The notes under the pieces are model-generated. The model worked only from the letters and a program-made list of their open reading frames with translations, did not search any database and was not told the origin of the DNA. This document shows, in pieces, positions 42,129 to 51,831 of a DNA stretch of 64,000 nucleotides. Numbering within the stretch: the first letter of the stretch is position 1; each line of letters starts with the position of its first letter. Both the position numbers and the translations under genes were made by a program. Source of the stretch: Verrucomicrobiota bacterium (GTDB lineage: Bacteria > Verrucomicrobiota > Verrucomicrobiia > Chthoniobacterales > SZAS-18); assembly GCA_025353105.1 (NCBI GenBank), contig JANXRG010000033.1, positions 29,349 through 93,348 of the forward strand, given 5' to 3'.

Positions 42129-42878
42129 TCAAGCATTCGGCGGTCGGCGTTCGGCAATCGGAGTCTTCAGTGCGGCCAGACGTCGGCGCAACGTTTCCAC
42201 GGCCGTCACACATAGCATCAGCCATGCGAGGCCAGCGGTCACCGCGGCCACGACATCGCTGAAATAATGCACTCCGAGCCCGATTCGACTGAGGCCGACC
42301 AGGGCGATCAAGACAACGGCGCACAGGATGGCGAAAAGGCGCCCGCGGACCGACGGCAAATAACGGAAGGCAAACACCGCGAGCAAACCGTAGAAAAGCG
42401 TCGCGGCCATGGTGTGGCCGCTGGGGAAACTGTAGCTATCCAACGCCTGAATGGGATCGGCAAAAAACGGACGCTGGCGATGAAAGGCCATCTTGATCAA
42501 AAGATTCAGCCCCGCCCCACCCGGGGTGATCAGGAGCAGAACGATTAGCCGGTACCAGTCGCGTCGCCGAGCCAGGTAGATCGCCAGCAACGCCGCCGTA
42601 CCGCCAATCCAGGCGGTCGACCCAAAAAAAGTCAGCGTCTTCATCGCCTCGACCGCGGCCGGCGTAGCGCGCGCATGGAACCAGTTTGCGATGCCCTCGT
42701 CGATGACCACAATCGGATCGCGGTTGACGACGTCCTCCGCAAGGGCTCCAAAAAGCCAGGCCGCGCCGACGAGCATCAACGCGCCGATCGTCAGGTGAAG
42801 ACCCAGCCAGCCTTCGGGAGAAAAGCGAGCGTGAATCCACGTACTTAGGGATTTTCGAGGCGCAAGATCAGGAGGCAT
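42129..42878 (-). CDS. PAP2-family phosphatase (exact start uncertain)
   Basis: KMAFHRQRPF, YSFPSGHTMAATLFYG, RIGLGVHYFSDVVAA. Confidence 0.9.
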   Translation of the reverse strand: MPPDLAPRKSLSTWIHARFSPEGWLGLHLTIGALMLVGAAWLFGALAEDVVNRDPIVVIDEGIANWFHARATPAAVEAMKTLTFFGSTAWIGGTAALLAIYLARRRDWYRLIVLLLITPGGAGLNLLIKMAFHRQRPFFADPIQALDSYSFPSGHTMAATLFYGLLAVFAFRYLPSVRGRLFAILCAVVLIALVGLSRIGLGVHYFSDVVAAVTAGLAWLMLCVTAVETLRRRLAALKTPIAERRPPNA

Positions 42879-43110
42879 GGCTTGAGCCGGGCGTCGTTGG
42901 CGGACCGGCGAAAACATCAGATAGCACATCGGCGCACCCAACGTGCGATCAGGATGGCAGCGCCGCGTTCGTATGAAAGAACCCGCCCCGACATTCATGG
43001 ATCTCCAAGAGCCGATCGAGCCCCAAGGGGTCCCTCCCCCGTGTTTCCCGTTTCTCTGCCCTCGTTAAGGCCTATTGACGAAAACGCCGCCGGTAGGCAC
43101 TCTCCGCGGC

Positions 43111-44286
43111 ATGCGAATCTTCGTGCCCCGGGAGATGAGCAAAGGCGAAAGCCGTGTGCCTCTGATTCCCGCGACGGTCGCCAAGCTCGTAAAGCTTGGC
43201 GCCGAGGTGGAAATTGAAACCGGCCTCGGCATCAGCATTCACCGACCCGACGCCGAATACGCCGCCGCCGGCGCCGTCGTCAATCCCTCGCGTCAGGCCG
43301 GACTTTCTGGCGCGGACATGATTCTCCGCCTTCAAAAGCCGCCTCTCGCCGAGATCGCGACGCTGCGGCAGGGCGTGATTCACATCAGCTACCTCGATCC
43401 ATTTAAGGAACATGAGCTCGTCGGAACGCTGGCCGCCGCCGGCGTCAGCGCGATCAGCAAGGAGATGATTCCACGCAGCACCATCGCACAGAAAATGGAC
43501 GCGCTCAGCTCGCAGGCGAATCTGGCCGGTTATTCCGCGGTCATTCTCGCCGCCGAGCGGCTGAACCGCATCTTTCCGATGATGACGACGCCCGCCGGCA
43601 CGATGCGTCCGGTCAGGGTGCTCGTCATCGGCGTGGGCGTGGCGGGCCTGCAGGCGATCGCGACCGCCAAGCGACTCGGCGCGCAGGTGGAAGCGTTCGA
43701 CACGCGACCAGTCGTCGAGGAACAGGTGAAATCGCTCGGGGCCAAGTTTGTGAAAATCGATCTCGGCGAGACGGGCCAGACCGCGCAGGGCTACGCCCGG
43801 GAACTGACCCCGGAGCAACTCGCCAAGCAGCGAGAGGTGCTCGCCGACCGCGTGGCGGCCTCGGAGGTGGTGATCACGACGGCGCAAGTCTTCGGTCGGT
43901 CGGCGCCCCGCATCGTCACCACCGAAATGGTCCAGCGGATGAAACCCGGCAGCGTGGTGGTGGACCTCGCCGTGGAGAGCGGCGGAAACGTGGAATGCTC
44001 GCGCCTCGGCGAGGAAGTGGACGTCAATGGCGTGCTCGTCATTGGCCTGCCCAACCTGCCCGGGCGCGTAGCGGCCGCCGCGAGCGAAATGTATTCGAAC
44101 AACATCGGAAACTTCGTCGAGCACTTCTGGGATACCAACGCCAAGGCGTTCCGGCTCGATCGGGAACACGACATTCTGAAGGGCTGCCTGATCACGCATG
44201 GTGGCGAAATTGTGCACGCAACGATCCGTGAACTGATCGAGTCACGCATGAGGGAAAACGGAACCGCGGGAGGCGCCGGCTCGTGA
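43111..44286 (+). CDS. pntAA: NAD(P) transhydrogenase alpha subunit, part 1
   Basis: MRIFVPREMSKGESRVPLIPATVAKL, RPVRVLVIGVGVAGLQAIATAKRLGAQVEAFDTRP, SVVVDLAVESGGNVE. Confidence 0.95.
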   Translation: MRIFVPREMSKGESRVPLIPATVAKLVKLGAEVEIETGLGISIHRPDAEYAAAGAVVNPSRQAGLSGADMILRLQKPPLAEIATLRQGVIHISYLDPFKEHELVGTLAAAGVSAISKEMIPRSTIAQKMDALSSQANLAGYSAVILAAERLNRIFPMMTTPAGTMRPVRVLVIGVGVAGLQAIATAKRLGAQVEAFDTRPVVEEQVKSLGAKFVKIDLGETGQTAQGYARELTPEQLAKQREVLADRVAASEVVITTAQVFGRSAPRIVTTEMVQRMKPGSVVVDLAVESGGNVECSRLGEEVDVNGVLVIGLPNLPGRVAAAASEMYSNNIGNFVEHFWDTNAKAFRLDREHDILKGCLITHGGEIVHATIRELIESRMRENGTAGGAGS

Positions 44287-44323
44287 TTTCCGCCCGCGTC
44301 CCGGCCCGCCGAAGTCAAATCTT

Positions 44324-44629
44324 ATGGAACACGAAACCCTAATCGGGGCGTTTTACGTTTTCGCGCTGGCGGCCTTCCTCGGCTACCAGGTGATCTCGCG
44401 CGTGCCGCCGTTGCTGCACACGCCGCTGATGTCGGCGACCAACGCGATTTCCGGCATTTCGCTGGTCGGATCGATCGTCGCCGCGGGCGCCCACTACAGC
44501 ACGTTCAGCACGGTCCTCGGATTCATCGCGGTGACGTGCGCGACCACAAACGTCGTCGGTGGATTCGTGATCACGGATCGGATGCTCCGCATGTTCAAAC
44601 GGAAACCAACGGTCAAGAAGGAGGATTAG
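44324..44629 (+). CDS. pntAB: NAD(P) transhydrogenase alpha subunit, part 2
   Basis: FALAAFLGYQVISRVPPLLHTPLMSATNAISGISLVGSI. Confidence 0.95.
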   Translation: MEHETLIGAFYVFALAAFLGYQVISRVPPLLHTPLMSATNAISGISLVGSIVAAGAHYSTFSTVLGFIAVTCATTNVVGGFVITDRMLRMFKRKPTVKKED

Positions 44630-44633
44630 CCGC

Positions 44634-46013
44634 ATGCAAAGCAGCAGCTACTTCATCGAGGCCACCTACCTCCTCGCGTCGATCCTCTTCGTCATGGGGT
44701 TGAAGGGGATGAGCCACCCCGACACGGCGCGGCGCGGCATGCACCTGGCGGAATTCGGAATGTTGATGGCAGTTATCGGCACGTTGCTCCACCGGGACAT
44801 CGTCAGTTACGAGTGGATCATTGCGGGCTTGCTCCTGGGTTCGACAATTGGCGCGATGATGGGCGTGTGGGTGCCGATGACGGCGATGCCGCAGCGGACT
44901 GCGCTCTCGCACGCGTTCGGCGCGTTCGCGGCGGCGCTGGTGGGCGTTTCGGAATATTCGCGGCACGGCGCCGACCTGTCGAAATTCACGATGGGCGCGA
45001 TCGGATTTGAAGTGCTGCTGGGCGCCCTGACCACGACGGGCAGCCTGATCGCATTCGCCAAGCTTCAAGGCCTGGTGCGCGGGACGCCCGTGACCTACAG
45101 GGGTCAGAACGTCTTTAACATGGCACTCCTCGCGGTGACGGTGGCCTCCTTCATCTACCTGCTCGTCAACCCCGGCGCGTCGTGGGTTTTCTACTTGATG
45201 ACGGCGCTCGCTTTCGTCTTCGGCATCTTGCTGGTGATGCCGATTGGCGCGGCGGACATGCCGGTCGTGATGGCTCTGCTGAATTCCTATGCGGGACTTG
45301 CGTCGGCCGCGACGGGCTTCGCCCTCTCGAACAACGTGCTCATCATTGCAGGCACGCTCGACGGATTCTCCGGCTTCATCCTGTCCGTCCTGATGTGCCG
45401 CGCGATGAACCGCTCGATGACAAACGTGCTCTTTGGGGCGTTCGGATCCGTGTCGGCGGACACGGGCGCGGGCACGACCGGACATATGCGCGAGGTCGTG
45501 CTGGACGATGCCGCCATGCAACTCGCCTACGCGCGGCAGGTCGTGATCGTGCCGGGCTACGGCATGGCCACGGCGCAGGCACAGCACGTCGTGCGCGAGC
45601 TGGCCGACGTGCTGGAGGAGCGCGGAGTCACGGTGAAATACGCGATTCATCCGGTGGCGGGCCGCATGCCGGGCCACATGAACGTGCTGCTCGCCGAGGC
45701 CAATGTTCCCTATTCCTCGCTCTACGAATTGGAGCAGATTAACCCCGAGCTGCCGAGCACCGATGTGGCCCTCGTGATCGGCGCCAACGACGTCGTAAAT
45801 CCTGACGCGCGCGACAACCCCGGCAGTCCAATTGCCGGCATGCCGATCTTCGAGGTCGACAAAGCGAAATCCGTCATCGTCTTCAAGCGCGGCAAAGGCC
45901 GCGGATTCTCGGGACTCGAGAACCCGCTGTTTTTCAAGGAGGTCACCGGGATGCTGTACGGAGACGCAAAGGAATCGATCGCGCAGCTCGTTCAGGCGGT
46001 GCGGAAGGCATAA
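44634..46013 (+). CDS. pntB: NAD(P) transhydrogenase beta subunit
   Basis: Multi-TM; VIVPGYGMATAQAQHVVRELADVL, AIHPVAGRMPGHMNVLLAEANVPY, VIGANDVVNPDARDNPGSPIAGMPIFEVDKA. Confidence 0.97.
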   Translation: MQSSSYFIEATYLLASILFVMGLKGMSHPDTARRGMHLAEFGMLMAVIGTLLHRDIVSYEWIIAGLLLGSTIGAMMGVWVPMTAMPQRTALSHAFGAFAAALVGVSEYSRHGADLSKFTMGAIGFEVLLGALTTTGSLIAFAKLQGLVRGTPVTYRGQNVFNMALLAVTVASFIYLLVNPGASWVFYLMTALAFVFGILLVMPIGAADMPVVMALLNSYAGLASAATGFALSNNVLIIAGTLDGFSGFILSVLMCRAMNRSMTNVLFGAFGSVSADTGAGTTGHMREVVLDDAAMQLAYARQVVIVPGYGMATAQAQHVVRELADVLEERGVTVKYAIHPVAGRMPGHMNVLLAEANVPYSSLYELEQINPELPSTDVALVIGANDVVNPDARDNPGSPIAGMPIFEVDKAKSVIVFKRGKGRGFSGLENPLFFKEVTGMLYGDAKESIAQLVQAVRKA

Positions 46014-46016
46014 GGA

Positions 46017-46124
46017 AAGTGATGAGTGAAAAGTGATACGTGACGAGCCCACGGCTCCACTCCATGGACGCGGACGGAGCCCGCCTTTTGCCGCTCATCA
46101 CTCGTCACTTGTCGCTCATCACTT
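46017..46124. terminator. Large imperfect inverted repeat between convergent genes, terminator-like
   Basis: Arms aagtgatgagtgaaaagtgatacgtgacgag (46017-46047) and ctcatcactcgtcacttgtcgctcatcactt (46094-46124) are near-complementary; flanked by pntB (+) and a minus-strand ORF. Confidence 0.5.
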
Positions 46125-46547
46125 CCCCGTCACCTTCACCGGTCCGCTGATGCGCGTGGCGCGACCATTTTCAATGCGATAGCGCACCATCACCACCTCG
46201 CGCCGATCGACGCGATAAGTAATCGAAACCTGGCGCGAATCCGCGGACCATTCGGCGGAAAATGCGTCCGGGCCGGTGTCGAGAGGGTCTTTGATTTCTT
46301 CCAACGCGCCGATCTTCCGGCCGGTCGACGCGTTCATCAGATACAGATGAAAGTTGTCGTAGCCGAGATTGCCCTGGCCGTGCGCGGCGATGGAATATTT
46401 TCCATCGGGTGAGCGGCCATTCGTGATCACGACGAACTCGTCGGGTTTGAATTCGTAATTCGAGGTGGCGCGCGCTTGGGACGGAACGAAGGCCAGGCCA
46501 AGCGCGAGGCACGCGAGAGCGGCGACGGGAGACCGGAGGTTCTTCAT
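46119..46547 (-). CDS. Hypothetical secreted protein
   Basis: 142 aa with signal peptide MKNLRSPVAALACLALGLAFVPSQARA. Confidence 0.6.
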   Translation of the reverse strand: MKNLRSPVAALACLALGLAFVPSQARATSNYEFKPDEFVVITNGRSPDGKYSIAAHGQGNLGYDNFHLYLMNASTGRKIGALEEIKDPLDTGPDAFSAEWSADSRQVSITYRVDRREVVMVRYRIENGRATRISGPVKVTGK

Positions 46548-46854
46548 ACGACGGCGGGTTTGATGAGAGATTCGGCGGCGAGGATACGATCTCGCGTTTC
46601 GGGATGAAAGATCGATCTGGACTGATCGGGCTTCGCGATTTCGCCTTTCTAATTCGACCTTTGACTGCCCGGCCGACGTTCTGTCGCCCCGCCTGGGTTC
46701 TAAATTTTCACGAACCGATCAGTTCGCGGTGCGCCTCAAGCGCTTCGAACATTCGTCATTCGTTCGGGCTTCGTCGTTCTGAGTTGCGTCCTTCGGTTCA
46801 CGTCGTGGACCTCGGCTCGTCGTTCGAAGCGCAGCGACGCCTGGTCTTGCCGGG

Positions 46855-48645
46855 TTAATCGAGGTCGTAAACCTCGACGAGGGCGACGCCCGTGGCTCCG
46901 CCCTTACCGCTCACGACGGCGGTGTACGCACCCGGATTGAGCGTGATCACGATGGCCGACTCCGCGTCGTTGCCCGGCTGGAACGGGGTGGCGGCAATCA
47001 GGGCCTGCTGCGTGTCTTTCCAATTGTCATTCGTCGCAATCGCCTGATTCTGACCGTCGAAGATCGTCAGGGTGGGATCCGCCAGCGGCCCCTGAACGCC
47101 AGCCTGCGCCAGCGACGGGCCGATTCCGCGCACGATCACGCGCCGCGGGCCGGTGCCCGAAATCACGAAACCGCCAATGAGCACGTTGGCCCCCGTGAGG
47201 ACGCGGGCCCGCGCCGAGACGTTGATGGGCCGGCTGATCGAAGCGATCGGCGTATCGAGGTCATACACCTCCACCAGGCCCACTCCCATCTCGCCGCCTA
47301 TGCCGTAGACAATCGCGGTATACGCGCCGGGCGCCAAGGTTGCGATGATGGCGCTCTCGCGGTCGTCCGTGGGTGCGAAGGTCGTGGCGATGATTTCCGC
47401 CTGCTGCGAGGACCGCCAGTTGTCGTTCGCGCCGATGGATTGGCCCTGGCCATTAAAGAGAACGAGCCCCGGATTTGAGAGCGCCCCGGCAACGCCGCGC
47501 GCGACGAGGCTGGGCCCGATCCCGCGCACGAGGACGCGCTTGGGCGCGGTTCCGCCCACCACAAATCCGCCGATCAAATAGTTCTCGCCCGTCTCGACGC
47601 GGCTGCGCGCCGAGATGTTGACGAGACTCGCCGTGGTCACGTCGCCGCCGCTCAAGACCCGATCCGCGGCCGCGGCAATTTGGAAATGCGCGGCGGACGT
47701 CGGATGGATGTCATCCCAGAATAGGTATGAATCGGGATTAACCGTGGTCTGAAATTGCGCGCTGTTCTGCGTGTTCGTGAAACCGAAGTAGCCCGGCTGG
47801 GCGACGAGGGTTTGGAACAGGGTGAAAATATCCAGCCGGTAAATCCGCGCGGCGATGCCTTGGGAAGCGAGCGATGACGAGGTGGCGTCGAGCACAGCGT
47901 TGAGCTGCGTTCGGTAGCTGGCTGACGCGGCGTTCAACGCGGCCGCTCCGGCCGTCAGATTGTAATGCGGCACGGCCCCGAGTGGGGGGATGTTGGGCAC
48001 GAGAATATTCCGCGCTCCAGCCACGGCGAGCCGGGACACGAGGGCGCCGACGCGGTTGGCCGTGGCGGTGACATTGGCGGCGCCGGCATCATCGAAGAGA
48101 TCGTTGCCTCCGCCCCAGACGACATAAAGCGCACCGGGGTCGGGCGTGTGGCTCGCCAGATAGTTCGTAATTTGCTGTCCAAGATTATCGATCCGGATCG
48201 CAAGCTGGCCTCCGCCAAAGGGTGTGACGTTGGAGATGACCGTTCGCTGAATGACGCCGTCGTTCGTGGTGGCGCCGCCGAACGCGTAATCCAAGCCGAG
48301 GGAAAGGCTGTAGAACGCGGGCGCCCGCTGAAGGAATTTCCCGGCAAGTTGTTCGTGCCAGACTCCGGCAAACCGCAGGGACGGCGGGAACGTGTTCGTG
48401 CTATTAGTGAATCGTCCGTCCGCATAGTCAAAATCGTGCCCCGGATAACTGAGGAAGAAGAGGTCGTTGACCCGCCGCGTGATGTTGCCGTCGTCGGACA
48501 GGCTGTCCCCAAACACAATGATTTGGGTGAAGGACGGCGGCGTTTGGCCCAGGGCTGGCCGAGACGGTAAAGCGCACGCGAGGGCGAAGAGGAAACCCAC
48601 CCCGACGAATCGAAGGATAAAACGAATGGAAACAAATGACATCAT
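46855..48645 (-). CDS. SGNH/GDSL-type esterase with two C-terminal tandem domains
   Basis: IIVFGDSLSDDGN, VVWGGGNDLFDD, WDDIHPTSAAHFQIA; then two about 120 aa repeats containing LIGGFV.(G/S)GT.P.RV.VRGIGPSL...GAYTA.V.G.GG..GV.LVEVYDLD. Confidence 0.85.
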   Translation of the reverse strand: MMSFVSIRFILRFVGVGFLFALACALPSRPALGQTPPSFTQIIVFGDSLSDDGNITRRVNDLFFLSYPGHDFDYADGRFTNSTNTFPPSLRFAGVWHEQLAGKFLQRAPAFYSLSLGLDYAFGGATTNDGVIQRTVISNVTPFGGGQLAIRIDNLGQQITNYLASHTPDPGALYVVWGGGNDLFDDAGAANVTATANRVGALVSRLAVAGARNILVPNIPPLGAVPHYNLTAGAAALNAASASYRTQLNAVLDATSSSLASQGIAARIYRLDIFTLFQTLVAQPGYFGFTNTQNSAQFQTTVNPDSYLFWDDIHPTSAAHFQIAAAADRVLSGGDVTTASLVNISARSRVETGENYLIGGFVVGGTAPKRVLVRGIGPSLVARGVAGALSNPGLVLFNGQGQSIGANDNWRSSQQAEIIATTFAPTDDRESAIIATLAPGAYTAIVYGIGGEMGVGLVEVYDLDTPIASISRPINVSARARVLTGANVLIGGFVISGTGPRRVIVRGIGPSLAQAGVQGPLADPTLTIFDGQNQAIATNDNWKDTQQALIAATPFQPGNDAESAIVITLNPGAYTAVVSGKGGATGVALVEVYDLD

Positions 48646-48862
48646 AAGACTTACAAGCGGCCGAGCGATCAGGGACTGAATTTTGCCGACGATGGCCAAT
48701 TCCCCGCTGGCTTCGACTGCTGATACGGGCTTCCCGAGTGTACCGCGAAGCTGCCCCCGGGTTTTCGGCGGGGGACCATCATGGCGTGCCAGCTACCGGA
48801 ATCGGCCCTCCTTATCAAATCGCGCTCAATATTCTGATTGATGCGCGGGAGCAGATTCGAAA

Positions 48863-49246
48863 ATGGAGCCCGCCAAGCCGTTCCAGCCCGGCGCCAAGGA
48901 TGGCCGTTCGCAAGTGCCGCCGGATTCGAACATCATTCAATTGACGACGAGGGCCTACGCCCAACCCCTAACCCATAACTCCGAGCCCTTAACCGCCCTT
49001 GCTCTTCGCCGGGATGCGGACTTACCTTGCGGCGTGGACGAAGAACCGCCACTCGATCCGTTGAGCCTGACGCCTGAGGAAAAGGAGTCGGCGGCGGCGT
49101 ACCTGCGGACGACCTTTCGGATGCATCCGATGGAGCCCGAAGAGAAGGACAAGCCGGCCGCAGCACCGTCCCCAATCGGTGACGAGGCGGGCGCCGTGAA
49201 ACTCGTCCTGTTGAAAAAGGACCAAGGCGACGACCTTCCGGCGTAA
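48863..49246 (+). CDS. Hypothetical protein
   Basis: 127 aa ORF; acidic C-terminal half; no recognised domain. Confidence 0.35.
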   Translation: MEPAKPFQPGAKDGRSQVPPDSNIIQLTTRAYAQPLTHNSEPLTALALRRDADLPCGVDEEPPLDPLSLTPEEKESAAAYLRTTFRMHPMEPEEKDKPAAAPSPIGDEAGAVKLVLLKKDQGDDLPA

Positions 49247-49327
49247 CCGGGAATCAATGCGGGCATCGTTTCCGGGGACCGCGGGAAGCCGCCTTTACGA
49301 GCCGGGGTTTCCTCGCGACTGTCGCGC

Positions 49328-50278
49328 GTGAAACCGCCCCTCGCATCGCCCGGACCGCCGGTTCGGCCGCGCCGGGACTGGCGAATAGCCGCGGCCTTTC
49401 TTGCGCTTTGCATCATTTGGAGTTCCACGTGGCTCGTCATCAAGGTGGGTCTCCGCGACCTTCCGCCGATCTCTTACGTAGCGATTCGCTTCGTGATCGC
49501 GATTGTTTTGCTCGTGGCGATTTCCGCCGGTCGGGTCCGACTGCTGCCCACGCGCCGTGAGGATTACACGTTGCTGGCGTTCACGGGCGTCCTGATGTTT
49601 GCGGTGAATTACGGCCTGCTCTTCTGGGGCGAATTGCACGTCTCGTCCGGGCTGGCGGCGGTGCTGCAGGCGACCATTCCCATCTTCGGACTCGTCTTCG
49701 GACATTTTCTGCTGCCCGCCGAACCTCTGCGCTGGCAGAAGCTCGTCGGCTCGATCGTGGCGCTGGGCGGCGTGGCCGCGATTTGCGCGCGCCTGCTCGA
49801 TTTCAACGGTTTGCTGGCCTTTTGGGGCGGGCTCGGGATCGTGGTGGGCAGCGCGTGTGCGGCGTACTCCAATGTGCTGATGAAGGCCCGCGCGATCCCG
49901 CTCGCGCCCGCGATGATCGCGGCGTGGCAAATGATTTTCGGTACCGCGCCCATGCTCGCAACCGGATGGATCTTCGAAGGAAATCCACTCCGCTTTCATT
50001 GGAGTGCGGTCGCCATTTTTTGTTTGCTGTATCTGGCCGTGTTTGGCTCGGCCCTCGCGTTTCTGCTGCTCTACTGGCTGATGCCGCGCATGAAGTTGGC
50101 GAGCCTCCAGACGATTTCTTTGATCACGCCGCCCGGCGCCATCGCGATCGGGTGGGTGGCAGGCGGCGAACGCCTTTCCCTCTCGTTTCTTTTCGGCACC
50201 TGCCTGGTGCTCGTGGGCGTGTGGATGATCTTTCGCAAAATCGACGAGCCGGGCGAGAAGTCTCGAACCACGAATTGA
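49328..50278 (+). CDS. EamA/DMT-family transporter
   Basis: About 10 TM segments; IIWSSTWLVIKVGLRDLPPISYVAIRFVIA, SGLAAVLQATIPIFGLVFGHFLLPAEPL. Confidence 0.9.
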   Translation: MKPPLASPGPPVRPRRDWRIAAAFLALCIIWSSTWLVIKVGLRDLPPISYVAIRFVIAIVLLVAISAGRVRLLPTRREDYTLLAFTGVLMFAVNYGLLFWGELHVSSGLAAVLQATIPIFGLVFGHFLLPAEPLRWQKLVGSIVALGGVAAICARLLDFNGLLAFWGGLGIVVGSACAAYSNVLMKARAIPLAPAMIAAWQMIFGTAPMLATGWIFEGNPLRFHWSAVAIFCLLYLAVFGSALAFLLLYWLMPRMKLASLQTISLITPPGAIAIGWVAGGERLSLSFLFGTCLVLVGVWMIFRKIDEPGEKSRTTN

Positions 50279-50410
50279 ACACGAATAAACACGAACGAAC
50301 GGAAGAACCCCGAGTTTCAAACCACAGATTTCGCAGATTTCCGCAGATTATTTGTTCTTAAGCGTTGGCATTTTCTTCGAGTTTCGAGTTTCGCGCTTCG
50401 AGTTTCGGAG
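50263..50410. repeat. Composite intergenic tract of three short-period repeat types
   Basis: accacgaattgaacacgaataaacacgaacgaacgg; ccacagatttcgcagatttccgcagatta; cgagtttcgagtttcgcgcttcgagtttcgg. Confidence 0.6.
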
Positions 50411-50443
50411 CAAAGCGACGACCATGGTGCGGATCGAACCCCC

Positions 50444-51181
50444 GTGAAACCCTTTCGCAATCTCGCCCAAACGCGCACGCCCGATGGATCGCAGTTCACG
50501 CTCCATGAGCACGACGGCGAATATTTTCTAAAGCTCAACGGCCGCCAGCTCATGAGCACGACGTCCACCTCATCGGAACTCCTGCTCGCGCAACTCCCCT
50601 GCCAGTCGCTCTACCGCCAGCCCGATGCCTGCGTGCTGATCGGTGGACTCGGACTCGGCTTCAGCCTGAAACGCGTCCTCGAACTCGTCGGCCGCCGCGC
50701 CACCGTGCAGGTGGCGGAATTGCTGCCCGAGGTGGTCGCGTGGAACCGCGAGTTCCTCGGCAAGGTGAACGGCGCCCTCCTCGATGATCCGCGCGTCGAG
50801 GTTCTCGTCGCCGACGTTTTCGAAGTCATTCGCCGCGCGGACAAAGCCACGTTTGACGTGATCCTCCTCGACGTGGACAACGGACCGACTTCCTACGTCC
50901 AGCGCGACAACTCGCGCCTCTACGACCGTCGCGGTTTCGGGCTCATCGCGCGCGCGCTCAAGCCCGGCGGAAAAGTTGCATTCTGGTCCGCCGAGCCGGA
51001 ACGGTTTTTCGTGGAGCACCTCGAGCGCGCCGGATTCAAGGTCGAATCCCACCCGGCCAAGGCGCACGAGCGCTCGAAGCGGTGCGCGCACGTCATTTAT
51101 GTGGCGGAAAGAAGTGCGCCGCCGCCGGCGGGCGAACCGGCAGGTCGAAATGTAAAACTCGAGACCCGCCGGAGGCCCTGA
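50444..51181 (+). CDS. Spermidine-synthase-like class I SAM methyltransferase
   Basis: VLIGGLGLGFSLKRVLELVGRRATVQVAELLPEVVAWNREFLG...DVILLDVDNGPT; GTG start. Confidence 0.82.
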   Translation: MKPFRNLAQTRTPDGSQFTLHEHDGEYFLKLNGRQLMSTTSTSSELLLAQLPCQSLYRQPDACVLIGGLGLGFSLKRVLELVGRRATVQVAELLPEVVAWNREFLGKVNGALLDDPRVEVLVADVFEVIRRADKATFDVILLDVDNGPTSYVQRDNSRLYDRRGFGLIARALKPGGKVAFWSAEPERFFVEHLERAGFKVESHPAKAHERSKRCAHVIYVAERSAPPPAGEPAGRNVKLETRRRP

Positions 51182-51184
51182 GCG

Positions 51185-51214
51185 CCGGTAGCCGGCAAAC
51201 ACCGGCCTTACCGG
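51185..51214. terminator. Putative bidirectional terminator hairpin
   Basis: ccggta-gccgg-caaaca-ccggc-ct-taccgg stem-loop between convergent genes. Confidence 0.4.
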
Positions 51215-51708
51215 CTGACGATGCCCTTTTCCTCGGCCTTCATGCCCGTGTGGTACGTGCTGTAGACAACGATCGGAATGTGCAGCGCGCCGAGATGAAT
51301 CTCAACGAGCGGTTTCACTTTTTCCCAGTCCAATCCGCCCACCCCGGTCGCGAGACGCGGCAGCGCGAGGCTGGTGATCTTTTCCGTCTCGATCCACCCG
51401 TGCAGCTCGCGCAGGCAATGATTGACGTTTTCAATCGATGCCTTGCCGGGATGCGCGTGCTCGTTTGGCGCCGGTTCCTGGGTGAATAGATTGATGACTC
51501 GCCGGCCGTCGGCACCCGACCAGACCCACAAGCCACCCGGCTTGGGATGCGCCGTGTGCAGATAGTGGCGGAAGTCCTTGTAGAGCGCGGGCCAATCCTC
51601 GCGCAAACTCAAAGCCAGGCCGTGGTCAAAATGATCGTTGGGCGCGATGCCGTGGGCGATGGCTTCGGCTTGGGAAAGGAGGATGTCACCGGAAACGTGT
51701 TGAATCAT
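51208..51708 (-). CDS. Standalone macro-domain protein
   Basis: MIQHVSGDILLSQAEAIAHGIAPNDHFDHGLALSLRE...ALPRLATGVGGLDWEKVKPLVE fits the macro (ADP-ribose-binding) pattern. Confidence 0.78.
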   Translation of the reverse strand: MIQHVSGDILLSQAEAIAHGIAPNDHFDHGLALSLREDWPALYKDFRHYLHTAHPKPGGLWVWSGADGRRVINLFTQEPAPNEHAHPGKASIENVNHCLRELHGWIETEKITSLALPRLATGVGGLDWEKVKPLVEIHLGALHIPIVVYSTYHTGMKAEEKGIVSR

Positions 51709-51831
51709 AGTTGTCGCTGAACATCGCACGCCGGGCGCAAAGTCGCTGTGCCTCCCTTGTCGGAAGTGACACCAATCTTGGCGTGCGAGCGCGGACCAGA
51801 ATCGATTTTTCAAGAGCGCGACCGCGCGAAC

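Noticed and set aside
44613-46052. 479 aa minus-strand ORF antisense to pntB
   Set aside because: His/Arg-rich shadow ORF; pntB is unambiguous on the plus strand.
50420-50450. ggatcgaaccccc string suggestive of a tRNA T-arm
   Set aside because: No acceptor/anticodon arms around it; it overlaps the methyltransferase start.
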